DNA of 43,241 nucleotides from an uncultured Chitinophagales bacterium (GTDB taxonomy: Bacteria; Bacteroidota; Bacteroidia; Chitinophagales; UBA2359), in contig CALBCY010000257.1 in the NCBI GenBank assembly GCA_937927195.1, positions 1-43,241 of the forward strand, in the 5' to 3' direction. Made by a program: the position numbers and the translations under genes. The stretch's first letter is position 1; each line of letters starts with the position of its first letter. This document shows positions 25,937 to 34,950 of this stretch, one piece after another. The notes under the pieces are model-generated. The model did not search any database. It saw only the letters and a program-made list of their open reading frames with translations, and had not been told where the DNA came from.

Positions 25937-28282
25937 TTAGCTTATAGATTTTTCTAATTTTTTATTTTCATTGTTCTCTTTTAACTTTCGAGAACCAGAT
26001 TTAAACAAATCCTTCCATTTACCATAAGCATTTTTATACCGTCGCCCTGATAAAATTCCCTCATACGAGGTGCTCTTCCCTACTCCATTTAAGAGAATTG
26101 AAAAGTTGTTTGGATTGTAATTTTCTTTGATGTAATCCGCATTTACCAAAATAGATGGAGGTGTGAAATTTGCTCGGATCAAATAGATGTTTTGATTGGC
26201 CAATGCCATTAAATTTATTCCATCAGAAACATTGCTGACTGCAGGTGTATCGAGAATAACAAAATCAAATTCTGATTTCATTTCTTCCATCTTTTCTGTT
26301 AGGTCTCTGTGATTGCTCAATGCACCAGGATTTTCAACATAAGAACCACTGCACATTACACTCAAATTAGAGTGCGTTGAATTGACAATACATTTGTCTT
26401 TGTCTACATCATCTCTTATGTAGTCAACCAAGCCAAAGTTGTTTTCGACATTCGCAAGATTGTGAATTTGAGGATTTCTTAAATCAAAATCTATTAGCAA
26501 AGTTTTGTAACCAAGTTCAGCGAAGTTTTTCGCTAAATTGAATGCAACAAAACTCTTCCCTTCTTTCCGAATCGCAGAACTTATGACAATTAATTGATGA
26601 GGAGAGAGTCCATTCTTGCGGAAGAGTTTTGTTATCAAGGCATTCAATCTGTCTTGAAAATGAGTACTGTGCTTTCCAAAGCTGGTTAATGTGCCAAGAA
26701 TGGGTACGTCTGATTTTTTTTCTATTTCTGAAATGTTGTTTATTTTCATTCTTAAAAAGCTGAACAGATAAACAATCATTGAGCTTATCAATAATCCAAG
26801 AAAACCTGCAACTATATAGATCAATGTTTTTTGCGGAGAAACTGGACCATTGGGTGTTTTTGCCCATTGCAACACTCTATGAAAAGACATATTGGCTACA
26901 GAGGCGATCGATGCTTCTGTTCTTTTTTCCGTAAGGAAATTAAAAGTTTTCTGGTTTTGCAAAAAGGCCCTTTCTAAAATGACCAATTGTTTTTCTTTGG
27001 TAGGCATATTGGAAATGCCCTTTTCTTCGTCTATAAGTATGTTTTCAATACTAGATTTTTTGGTACTAATATCGCGACTTGCATTCAGGATACTAAGGCG
27101 CAAATAATCCTGCGTTTCATCAATTTCTCTCGTTACTTTTACCACTTCAGGATGGCTAGATTCATACAAAAGATCGAGTCTATTCTTTTCAGATTCCAAA
27201 GCCCTGAGGTTTTTGAATACTTCTGTAAAAAGTAAATCTCCAAAGCCAACATGTGGTGGATTTTTGCCCAGATCTCCATCAGTGGATTGAATGTATTCTT
27301 TCAATTCAGTCAATGCGTTTTCATTCATTTGAAGATTGGCCAATTGAACTTCCAACTCAGCAATCTTTTTCAATGAAACCTCTGTTTCCTGCTTTAAATT
27401 GATCAGATTGTTCTCCAATTTAAAATTCTCCAATGCTATTTCAGATGCTTTGAGCTTGCGAGCAACATTGTTTAAACTTTGGTCTATAAAATCCACTGTT
27501 TTACCAGCCGTCTCAGACTTATTTTCAATGTAATCTTCTATGTAAGTTTTGATTACATTGTTAACAAAAGTGGATGTTTTCTCAGGAATGGGATCTTTGT
27601 ATGAAATTCTCAGAACAGGAATATCCTTATCAGCAGATTTTATGTGCATTTGACTGGAGATCTTTGTCAGTAAATCTTCTTCTGAAGAAACTACAAATGA
27701 GAATTGATCTTTCTCAGCTGCTGAAAAAATCTTGTCAAAATTTTCATTGTTTTGATTTATTGTGAAATTAAATCCGTCTCCTTTTATTTTATTACAAAAC
27801 AGAAAATCATGCTGATGATTTTCCCCTTTAGCACTGTAAATCAATCGGCCTTCGTTTTGTGAAATCAGTTGAATTTCAAATGGGCGATTGTAATGCGATT
27901 CGTCTGTAATTTCAAAATCAATCTTAAAAGGGCTTTGTCCAAACAATTCAGTTTTCTTAATTTCACCCTTTCTAAAGTAATCGACTGACCAATCCATTTT
28001 AGCCAATACTTTTTTCAAAAACTCTTTTGATTTAATCACTTCCAATTCTGTAGCAATTTTATTCTTGGTAGAATAAAAATCAAAGTCCTTGTACATCACG
28101 TTATTGCCAATACCCACTTGGCTATCATCTAGTTTCACTTTTCCTGTACTTTCAAACTGAGGAGTAATGTAAACCACTGACCTCCTAGCCATAAACACAC
28201 ACACCACTGTAAATAACAGGATGAAAGGGCTGCCCTTTAAGAGCGGCTTCAGTAGGTTCTTTATGTCTTGAATATCAAACAA
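25937..28282 (-). CDS. Wzc-like polysaccharide co-polymerase / BY-type tyrosine kinase
   Basis: 781 residues. Membrane segment 1 (FILLFTVVCVFMARRSVVYI) starts near residue 18, followed by a Wzz-type periplasmic domain with a long coiled-coil stretch (about 270-440). Membrane segment 2 (TLIYIVAGFLGLLISSMIVY) then leads into a cytoplasmic P-loop kinase with Walker A RKEGKS (G575, K576, S577), Walker A' LLIDFDLRN and Walker B FVILDTPA. The C-terminus has only three nearby tyrosines (YEGILSGRRYKNAYGKW) rather than a long Tyr cluster. It controls chain length and export together with the Wza-like protein encoded 7 bp upstream. Autophosphorylation on those tyrosines is likely but not shown. Confidence 0.93.
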   Translation of the reverse strand: MFDIQDIKNLLKPLLKGSPFILLFTVVCVFMARRSVVYITPQFESTGKVKLDDSQVGIGNNVMYKDFDFYSTKNKIATELEVIKSKEFLKKVLAKMDWSVDYFRKGEIKKTELFGQSPFKIDFEITDESHYNRPFEIQLISQNEGRLIYSAKGENHQHDFLFCNKIKGDGFNFTINQNNENFDKIFSAAEKDQFSFVVSSEEDLLTKISSQMHIKSADKDIPVLRISYKDPIPEKTSTFVNNVIKTYIEDYIENKSETAGKTVDFIDQSLNNVARKLKASEIALENFKLENNLINLKQETEVSLKKIAELEVQLANLQMNENALTELKEYIQSTDGDLGKNPPHVGFGDLLFTEVFKNLRALESEKNRLDLLYESSHPEVVKVTREIDETQDYLRLSILNASRDISTKKSSIENILIDEEKGISNMPTKEKQLVILERAFLQNQKTFNFLTEKRTEASIASVANMSFHRVLQWAKTPNGPVSPQKTLIYIVAGFLGLLISSMIVYLFSFLRMKINNISEIEKKSDVPILGTLTSFGKHSTHFQDRLNALITKLFRKNGLSPHQLIVISSAIRKEGKSFVAFNLAKNFAELGYKTLLIDFDLRNPQIHNLANVENNFGLVDYIRDDVDKDKCIVNSTHSNLSVMCSGSYVENPGALSNHRDLTEKMEEMKSEFDFVILDTPAVSNVSDGINLMALANQNIYLIRANFTPPSILVNADYIKENYNPNNFSILLNGVGKSTSYEGILSGRRYKNAYGKWKDLFKSGSRKLKENNENKKLEKSIS

Positions 28283-28289
28283 GCCTCAA

Positions 28290-29480
28290 TTATTTATTGC
28301 CAAAGGCTGTTAACAATAGAACGATAGCAGTTATGGCGCTTGCCACAGGAATCATAGCGGGTGATTTCATCACAAAATTCTTTGATTTTTGTGATGGAAC
28401 GTAGATCATATCATCGGCCATTACATTTACTTGGCTCAATTTGACTGCATCAACTTTGGTCAAGTCAATGGTGTATTCTTTTTCGTTTCTTATAAGTCTT
28501 AGACTTCTGGAATCTGCATAATCAGACAAGCCACCAGCTCTGCCCAAAACTTCAACTAAAGAGTTTTTTTCAGTTTCCAAAATCATTTGTCCAGCGATTT
28601 TCACTTCCCCTAAAACAGTGATCGATTTGTTTAAAATCTTAACAACGACAATGGGATTTTTAATCAATTCGTCAAACTTTTTAGTAAGCAAGCTTTCCGC
28701 TTCAGATATGGTGAGTCCGCTCAGTTGCACTTTTCCAATTTGAGGCAGATTTATATAACCCTGCTCATTGATGAGCAACCATTTACCATAAACTTCATTT
28801 GAATTGTATTGACTAAAAACAGAACCGACACTAAGATCATCGTGATTCCAAACACTAACACTCAACTTGTCGTCCGTATCAAGAATGTAGTTTGGGATTG
28901 TATTAATGTTTTCTTTCGGCTCTTCAATTTCTTTATTTTCTAAAGAGACCAATAACTCATCGATGGAATCTTTTTCTTCATTTTCACTTTCTTCCTGAAA
29001 ATAATCCTGCGCATTGTTGGTTTGCAACATGTTGTAATTCTTACAACTACTGAATGTTAGCAAGCATAAAAGAAAGCTAAACAAGAATGAGTTGAGGCCA
29101 GATGAATGGCGTGGTTTGTCATTTCCTTGTAATGACTTAACTACCTTTTTCAGGTTGGTCATAGCAGAATCATCTTTTAAGATAAAATTGCTCAAACCTT
29201 TTGCTTTCAACTTGTCAGCAACAGAAGGATCAGCACTTAAGTGAATGATGTTGCTTTCCTGGGTTAGATTTTGAATCTTATGAAGCAATTCTAAACTTTC
29301 ACCATCTTCCAAATTATAGTCCAAAAGAATTAAATCTGGTTTGACCTGAAGAAAATGCTTAACTTCTGCCAAGGAGGCAAAAGTAAAAATATCATCAACG
29401 CCTAATTTGCGGATCATAAACTCCAACATACAAGAGTATATTGGGTCGTCTTCAATTATAAATACAGAGAGTAATTTCAT
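28290..29480 (-). CDS. Receiver domain fused to Wza-like polysaccharide export lipoprotein
   Basis: A 396-residue continuous frame. Residues 1-118 form a complete response-regulator receiver: D11/D12, phospho-acceptor D54 (LLDYNLEDG), S82 and K102. Residues 129-146 are a hydrophobic segment ending in the lipobox FSSC (Cys146), as in Bacteroidota lipoproteins. An acidic linker (150-190) follows, then the polysaccharide export domain (from about 197, YILDTDDKLSVSVW) and an SLBB-type domain (TVLGEVKIAGQM, about 300-360). A C-terminal hydrophobic helix (MIPVASAITAIVLLLTAF) ends the protein. Wza proteins normally begin at the signal peptide. An internal ATG at Met107 (29162) could start a separate lipoprotein, but its signal would be 40 residues long. 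It is followed by the Wzc-like gene. Confidence 0.88.
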   Translation of the reverse strand: MKLLSVFIIEDDPIYSCMLEFMIRKLGVDDIFTFASLAEVKHFLQVKPDLILLDYNLEDGESLELLHKIQNLTQESNIIHLSADPSVADKLKAKGLSNFILKDDSAMTNLKKVVKSLQGNDKPRHSSGLNSFLFSFLLCLLTFSSCKNYNMLQTNNAQDYFQEESENEEKDSIDELLVSLENKEIEEPKENINTIPNYILDTDDKLSVSVWNHDDLSVGSVFSQYNSNEVYGKWLLINEQGYINLPQIGKVQLSGLTISEAESLLTKKFDELIKNPIVVVKILNKSITVLGEVKIAGQMILETEKNSLVEVLGRAGGLSDYADSRSLRLIRNEKEYTIDLTKVDAVKLSQVNVMADDMIYVPSQKSKNFVMKSPAMIPVASAITAIVLLLTAFGNK

Positions 29481-29701
29481 GAGTGTTTTATTTTCGTAAA
29501 CACATAACTAGTTGCCACAAACATACCAAATCATAACACACTGATTTTCATTCATTTAAATATTAATAAATGCCACAAAAGGTTCAGTATCAAGATAAAA
29601 TTCTATTATCTGGAATGGAGGAGTTTGTTATTCAAAAGGGGATTCAAAGGGGAATTGAAAGGGAGGTTTTCAGGAACTAAATACATTTACAAAAGTCTGA
29701 T
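29481..29701. other. Gap upstream of the receiver-Wza gene
   Basis: A 221-bp gap inside the EPS cluster. On the minus strand it has TATGTTTG (plus-strand 29518-29525), matching the Bacteroidota -7 consensus TAnnTTTG, but no convincing -33 partner. A purine-rich run with repeated AAAGGGG (about 29635-29672) is also present. No sigma-54 -24/-12 pair was found. Confidence 0.4.
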
Positions 29702-30199
29702 TTAATTAAAAATCAAAAGAGCAAGCAAAACAATACAAACAGTTCCCATTAATATTATTCTTTGTTGCAAAGCCTTTTTCTTGACTTCGTTGACTTTTAC
29801 TTCAGAAGACATTTTTTTAAGATTAAAAATATCTACCGAACATTTCTCCAGATTGTCCAAGGCAAATTCATCTTTGACAATGTAATCTGAGGCTTTGGAT
29901 TTCAATAAAGAAACGGCTGTGTTAATGTCTTTCTGACCACTTAAGAGAATAACGGGAATTTTGGTTTCCAGGGACTCCAAGGTTTCCATTATAGCTCCAC
30001 CGTTTTCTGCTTCAGGATCATTACCATCTAGGTGGTAGTCCATTACAATCAAATCAGGTTGCTTATCGATATTTTTGAGCATTTCCTCTCCAGTATAGAA
30101 AGTAATGACTTCAAAGTTTTCATTTTGATCAAGACGATTAGATAATAATTCTGCATAGAATTCATCATCGTCAACAACAAATATTCTAAATTTATTCAT
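29702..30199 (-). CDS. Single-domain response regulator with C-terminal membrane anchor
   Basis: 165 residues from the ATG at 30199 (MNKFRIFVVDDDE); an ATG 27 bp upstream is in frame but less likely. Residues 1-125 are a receiver with D10-D12, phospho-acceptor D54 (VMDYHLDG), the Ser of LLSGQKD and the Lys of YIVKDE. A Gly/Asn/Glu insert (GNDPEAENGG) enlarges the loop after D54. A charged linker follows, and a hydrophobic helix (IILMGTVCIVLLALLIF) ends the chain. The protein thus looks like a tail-anchored inner-membrane receiver with no output domain. Its receiver matches that of the NtrC-type regulator at 40474 at many positions (DDE-YAE, SGQ-DI-TAV-LLK, DY-KDE). It lies between the TagO-like and Wza-like genes. 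Confidence 0.85.
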   Translation of the reverse strand: MNKFRIFVVDDDEFYAELLSNRLDQNENFEVITFYTGEEMLKNIDKQPDLIVMDYHLDGNDPEAENGGAIMETLESLETKIPVILLSGQKDINTAVSLLKSKASDYIVKDEFALDNLEKCSVDIFNLKKMSSEVKVNEVKKKALQQRIILMGTVCIVLLALLIFN

Positions 30200-30245
30200 G
30201 GCGCAATTAGTTTTCAAGGTTTTCATTTAAAAAAAATTAATAGCA

Positions 30246-31391
30246 TTATGCTTCAATTCCTCTGTCAATGAATCGATTAGACTTCTTCAACTCTTTAAAA
30301 TCAGATCTGAAATTTCGAAATTGCAGATTGATGTTATATATCTTACGAAGACTAAGCAATTCTGTTAAAAGGATGCAAGAAATTAACAAGACAAAGACAG
30401 CACGACCCGTTTGCACATAGTCCTTGATTAAGAATGAAATGATTATCAAAACGATGTTTGAAAAGATCAGAATTAAGGCAGCTTTCTTATGATTGAATCT
30501 TGTTTTTAACAATAAATGGTGGATGTGGGTTTTGTCTGGTGAAAAGGGAGAATTTCCTTTCATAACTCTGAAAAACAAGGTTCTTCCTATATCGAAAAAC
30601 ACCAAAATGATTATTCCAGCCACGAAAATATGTGCATTGCTTAGCAAATGTGGAGAGGCGTCGCCCAATTGTATCAATTTTATTCCCAATACCCCAATCA
30701 ACAATCCAAGAACTGTAGATCCAGTATCTCCCATGAAGATTTTGGCTGGATTGAAATTGTAATAAAGAAAGGCTGCAATTCCACCAGCAAGGGCCAAAGA
30801 CCACAAAGCAAATTCGTTTGAGCCGAGGTACATAAAAGTTCCTCCCAATACCAAAGTATTGATCAGACCAATTCCTCCAGCTAAGCCATCAATTCCATCA
30901 ATAAAATTGAAAGCATTGATAAATCCTGTTAGGAAAAATGCAGTCAATAAATATTGAAGCATCATTGGTAAGTCATGGATTCCAAACAGCCCATACAGGC
31001 TTTCAATTCTAATTCCTTGCCAAGCGATTATCAAGCCCAAACTCAATTGAATAACCAATCTCAGCTTAGCGGAAATATCGAGTAGATCATCTGTCAAGCC
31101 AATGGCCATCAAAAACAAGGCGATTCCAATAAGCCAAATTGTATTGATCGGAAAAAAGAAGAAATGAACCATCAATAGGCTTAATACCATTGCCACTACA
31201 ATTGCGATGCCGCCTAATGTAGGAATGGCATTGACATGAACTTTTCTTTCGTTCGGTTGATCAACCCATTTGAATTTAAAAGCCATTTTAATCAAAACTG
31301 GAATAAAACAGAACGACATTAAGAATGCTGGTCCAAAAAACAAAAGGCTGTTTAAATTGAATATACTGTTGAGAATATTGTTAATTTCCAT
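30246..31391 (-). CDS. WecA/TagO-like undecaprenyl-phosphate sugar-1-phosphate transferase
   Basis: 381 residues, polytopic, MraY/WecA family. Landmarks are NERKVHVNAIPTLGG (about 47-61), the catalytic-site aspartates D101/D102 in GLTDDLLDI, NFIDGIDGLAGG (about 160), NFNPAKIFMGDTGS and the C-terminal SPDKTHIHHLL loop. It attaches the first sugar phosphate (GlcNAc-1-P in the best-known members) to undecaprenyl phosphate and so starts each repeat unit. It is encoded in the middle of the EPS cluster, 46 bp before the anchored receiver. The sugar specificity is not certain. Confidence 0.92.
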   Translation of the reverse strand: MEINNILNSIFNLNSLLFFGPAFLMSFCFIPVLIKMAFKFKWVDQPNERKVHVNAIPTLGGIAIVVAMVLSLLMVHFFFFPINTIWLIGIALFLMAIGLTDDLLDISAKLRLVIQLSLGLIIAWQGIRIESLYGLFGIHDLPMMLQYLLTAFFLTGFINAFNFIDGIDGLAGGIGLINTLVLGGTFMYLGSNEFALWSLALAGGIAAFLYYNFNPAKIFMGDTGSTVLGLLIGVLGIKLIQLGDASPHLLSNAHIFVAGIIILVFFDIGRTLFFRVMKGNSPFSPDKTHIHHLLLKTRFNHKKAALILIFSNIVLIIISFLIKDYVQTGRAVFVLLISCILLTELLSLRKIYNINLQFRNFRSDFKELKKSNRFIDRGIEA

Positions 31392-31429
31392 TAGGGTAAT
31401 TTTTCTAAAAAATTTATTTTTTAATACTA

Positions 31430-31450
31430 AATTTTGGCCAGACCAAAATT
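31430..31450. other. Short palindrome after the DUF1972 glycosyltransferase stop
   Basis: AATTTTGG-CCAGA-CCAAAATT, 8-bp arms and a 5-base loop, directly abutting the stop codon of the gene at 31451-32596. On the minus strand AT-rich sequence follows. It may be a weak terminator or a protein site between two EPS genes. Confidence 0.45.
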
Positions 31451-32596
31451 CTATTCAGTCATGTATTCCACAGGAGCCAATTCAAGACTCAATTCGCTTT
31501 TGCTCAATAAACCGGAATATTTTTGTGCAATGATGTTCCACAAATATCTTCTTTCAGCAATGGACTTCATTTCAACTCCTAGCCCTTCCAATTGACGCTT
31601 CTCTAAAACTTGTAGCTTATCGATCAAATCAATTTCATTGTCGAAATACAAGGCCAATCCTTCAGTAGTTTTTTGGTTGTAAGCGACATTGAAAGCCAGT
31701 ATTGGCAGTCCAAGGTACATAGCTTCAACCAGTGAAGGATTGGTTCCTCCAGCACTGTGTCCATGAACATACAGGCTACAATTCGATCTTAAAAGATTCA
31801 ACATTTCCTGATCATAAATTGGGTCTAATAGATGGATATTGTCGCAGTCTTTGAATTCTTGAAGTAAGGAGTTCCCATAATCGGAATTGGTCCAATTCCC
31901 TACGATTGCCAGTGTGCGATTGGGCAATTCAGAAAAGGCTTTCAAAATAACATGGACATTATTTTCAGGTTCAATTCGGCAAACTTTAAAAGCATAATCT
32001 TTCTTCAAGAAAGGGAATTTTTGCTCATAATCAGCTTTAACTAATTTAGATGCTTTGACATGATCAGCACCATATTCAATTAAAGCGCACTTGACACCGT
32101 ATTCCTCCAAAACATATTGCTGGATCACTGCATTGTCCGCTACGATATTGTCTGCATATCGGACAGCCAGCGATTCAGAGAATTTCAAGAATTTTTTTAT
32201 GGGTTTAGACCATTTGTCTCTTTTCCATTCTAAACCATCTATGTTAATCGTAATTTTTTTTCGTGAAATGAGCCTCACAAAAGGCAAACAAATACAACCG
32301 GATACTCCAAGAATAATCAGTTGCTGAGTATGGATCAATGCGTGAAATATGGAAATGATATCGTATGGAATGCTTTGAATACCATTGGCCTTAAGCGGTA
32401 AATACACCAATTTTGCCTTTTTCCAATGAGAGACCCTTTCTTCTTCTTTGTAGTGTGGCTTGCTACAGTAAACAGTCAAATCATTCTGTTCTGACAGATT
32501 GTCGACTAGGTAATGCGCAAGTGTTTCGAAACCTCCATATCGGGCTGGGACACCGACTGTTCCTATGATTGAAATTGATTGGGTATTTGAGTCCAT
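31451..32596 (-). CDS. DUF1972/GT4 glycosyltransferase
   Basis: A 381-residue GT-B enzyme. The N-terminus, ISIIGTVGVPARYGGFETLA, is the hallmark of the DUF1972 domain found in rhamnosyltransferase-like EPS enzymes, and NIDGLEWKRDKWSKP is another typical segment. The C-terminal half has VCRIEPENN, GNWTNSDYG and the donor-site GGTNPSLVEAMYLGLPILAF. It would add one sugar to the lipid-linked repeat unit. It is separated by about 120 bp from the upstream GT gene and by 59 bp from the TagO-like gene. The sugar is unknown. Confidence 0.88.
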   Translation of the reverse strand: MDSNTQSISIIGTVGVPARYGGFETLAHYLVDNLSEQNDLTVYCSKPHYKEEERVSHWKKAKLVYLPLKANGIQSIPYDIISIFHALIHTQQLIILGVSGCICLPFVRLISRKKITINIDGLEWKRDKWSKPIKKFLKFSESLAVRYADNIVADNAVIQQYVLEEYGVKCALIEYGADHVKASKLVKADYEQKFPFLKKDYAFKVCRIEPENNVHVILKAFSELPNRTLAIVGNWTNSDYGNSLLQEFKDCDNIHLLDPIYDQEMLNLLRSNCSLYVHGHSAGGTNPSLVEAMYLGLPILAFNVAYNQKTTEGLALYFDNEIDLIDKLQVLEKRQLEGLGVEMKSIAERRYLWNIIAQKYSGLLSKSELSLELAPVEYMTE

Positions 32597-32717
32597 TTTT
32601 CTATGCGTTTATTATAGTAATAGAAAAAATCGTGACAAAAAACTACTCAATTGATTTTCAACACTTTAAATGTTCTTAGATATAGGAATAATTCTATAAA
32701 TAGTACTAAAGTCCAAA

Positions 32718-33863
32718 TTATGGAACTATTGGACTGTTCTTTTGATACGATTCTTGGCTCTTATCAGTTAACCATTGTTTATCAGGACATACCACACTTA
32801 GAATATTCTTTTTGAAACTTGCCCCCGAAAATTCGCTAGCCCTTTGTACTGCTTGATCAACAAGTTCCTTGTAAAGAACTGTATCATCCTTTAACAAATT
32901 AATGCAGCTGATAAGGTCATTGAGCTTTCGCGAATCAATTTGGAAACCGCCTCTGTTCTTGGGAACCAATTCGGCTATTCCACCTACAGGTGGAACAATA
33001 ACTGGTTTGCCATAAACCATTGCTTCTAAGGCAGTCATCCCAAAAGTTTCCATCCATAGTTCGGGATGAGAAAGGTTCAAAACCAAGTCAGATCTTTGAT
33101 AAAATGGATGCACATTTTTCTGCGAAGAAAAGATTTTCAGATTGGGACTTAAATCAGTTTTCGAAAAGTACTCATTGATTTGTTTTTGATCTGCATTGCA
33201 AACCAGTTCAAAATTTATAGAAGGCATTTTCTCGGCTAATTCGACAAATACATCCACTCCTTTGTATTTTTTCAAAGAACAAAGCATTAAAACAGTAAAT
33301 CCATTTTTGTCCTTTGCAGTTTTATTCCCAAATTGAGAAACCTCAGAAATAAAGGAATCTGGTAATGCATTATAAATCACAGTTGATTTGACTGAAAGGG
33401 GTTCTTGATCCTTTAAAAAGTGAGAAACATAGACCAATTCGTCAGCAGAAGATTCTGCTATTCCAAACAATAGTTTCTTAAAAATTTGTGGTTTTATAGA
33501 AGTTTCATGTAAATGGTATACCAATCTTTTGTTCATTACTTTTGCAGCCAAAGCTGCACCAATAGGTAATACCGTATTGACATAAAAAACAACCTCACTA
33601 TTCCAATATGTCAGCAATCGAAAAAACAAGACCATTTGTGAAAAGAAAAATCGAAAAAGCGTGACAAGCTTATAGGAACTCCAATTATAATTGATGTACT
33701 TAATTTTATCCTTGCTGAATTTCGACAAAAAGCCTTCTGACTTGTTGGTATATATTTCAACGTCCCTACCCTGACTGAGCAAAGCATCAATTGATTGAGA
33801 AAAGACCAATGGACTTCCACTAAAATCATTCAATAAATGAAAACATAATATTTTGGATTCCAT
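32718..33863 (-). CDS. Glycosyltransferase, GT4-like
   Basis: 381 residues from the ATG at 33863 (MESKILCFHLLNDFSGSP). The frame extends 31 residues further to 33956, but that leader is Lys/Tyr-rich and unlike any GT start. Motifs include VYHLHETSIKP, FTVLMLCSLKKYKGVDVFVELAE and the donor-site ETFGMTALEAMVYGKPVIVP. It belongs to the same superfamily as the other three GT4 genes here but is not a close copy. It is the first gene downstream (in transcription) of the hairpin array at 34092-35130, so its expression may depend on that array. Its sugar specificity is unknown. Confidence 0.86.
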   Translation of the reverse strand: MESKILCFHLLNDFSGSPLVFSQSIDALLSQGRDVEIYTNKSEGFLSKFSKDKIKYINYNWSSYKLVTLFRFFFSQMVLFFRLLTYWNSEVVFYVNTVLPIGAALAAKVMNKRLVYHLHETSIKPQIFKKLLFGIAESSADELVYVSHFLKDQEPLSVKSTVIYNALPDSFISEVSQFGNKTAKDKNGFTVLMLCSLKKYKGVDVFVELAEKMPSINFELVCNADQKQINEYFSKTDLSPNLKIFSSQKNVHPFYQRSDLVLNLSHPELWMETFGMTALEAMVYGKPVIVPPVGGIAELVPKNRGGFQIDSRKLNDLISCINLLKDDTVLYKELVDQAVQRASEFSGASFKKNILSVVCPDKQWLTDKSQESYQKNSPIVP

Positions 33864-34091
33864 AGACTTTGACTCTTTTACTTCTTTTATATAAAACGAA
33901 GTATAATTTTTTTGGTTCTTTTTTATGAAATATATTTTTTTACAAAACTGATGCAAAACCTAAGACTTTTTGATCTCCTCTGTATCAGTATCAACAACAC
34001 TTTTTAAAACTCATACAAAACACAGACAATATTGATAAAATTATGGCCCTCTAAACAGCAACCAAGCAATATGAAGAATCAATTTATTAAT
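33864..34091. other. Leader region between hairpin array and glycosyltransferase gene
   Basis: An AT-rich stretch in which I see no gene, hairpin or clear promoter. It would form the 5' leader of the gene at 32718-33863 if transcription comes through the array. Confidence 0.5.
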
Positions 34092-34850
34092 TTAAAAACC
34101 GACGCAAAAATCCAATCCAGATTTTTAATCTGCGTCGGTATACTCCCCGTCATACCTGACCTGATCAGGTATACCCCTAATTTGTTTTAGACTTTGTTGA
34201 GCGTCATTCCTGAATGATCAAGTATTCCACTAATATTTTTTTGTTTTTTTTTAATAAACCGATGCGAATTTAACTTCCTGTCAATACTGCCTGAATCGGT
34301 ATAAATGCTAATCACAAAAACTTGTTTCTTTTAAAAACCGACGCAGAAATCTCATCCAGATTTTTAATCTGCGTCGGTATACTCCCAAATTACCCCTAAT
34401 TTGTTTTAGACTTTGTTAAGCGTCATTCCTGAACAATCAGGTATTCCACTAATATTTTTTTGTTTTTTTTTAATAAACCGATGCAGATTTTACCATTTTG
34501 TATAGTCGCCCTGCATCGGTATAAATGCTAATCATAAAAACTTGTTTCTTTTAAAAACCGACGCAGGAATCTCATCCAGACTTTTAATCTGCGTCGGTAT
34601 ATACTCCCAAATTACCCCTAATTTGTTTTAGACTTTGTTAAGCGTCATTCCTGAATGATCAGGTATTCCACTAATATTTTTTTTTGCATTTTTTAATAAA
34701 CCGATGCGAATTTAACTTCCTGTCAATACTGCACTGAATCGGTACAAATGCTAATCACAAAAACTTGTTTATTTTAAAAACCGACGCAGAAATCTCATCC
34801 AGACTTTTAATCTGCGTCGGTATACTCCCAAATTACCCCTAATTTGTTTT
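34092..34850 (-). repeat. Tandem array of seven related hairpins (A/B type)
   Basis: Three full units of about 220-240 bp and a final half unit. Each unit has hairpin A (A1 34098-34139, A2 34337-34378, A3 34557-34598, A4 34780-34821) and hairpin B (B1 34258-34300, B2 34477-34520, B3 34700-34743). The A stem is ACCGACGCAG / CTGCGTCGGT. The B2 stem is ACCGATGCAG / CTGCATCGGT, a C-G to T-A pair change that keeps the helix; B1 and B3 keep only the outer 6 bp. Read on the minus strand, each A hairpin is followed by a T-run, like an intrinsic terminator. Spacers are also conserved and include TTCCTGA-atGATCAGG-type short palindromes. No ORF is present. Confidence 0.85.
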
Positions 34851-34950
34851 TTGTTTTGATTTAATCTTTTTATATTGTCAGGTCAAGTATCAACATAGTT
34901 CCTTAACTATTTTCTATCAATTTCAACACCTGTTATATCTTGCATCTTTT

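Noticed and set aside
29040..29162. Frameshift or stop between the receiver and Wza parts
   Set aside because: The frame is continuous with no stop across the junction, so as given the sequence supports a fusion; an internal ATG remains a possible second start.
29481..29701. Sigma-54 promoter upstream of the receiver-Wza gene
   Set aside because: TGGCA occurs twice on the minus strand but neither has GC at the required spacing, so the -24/-12 pair is not satisfied.
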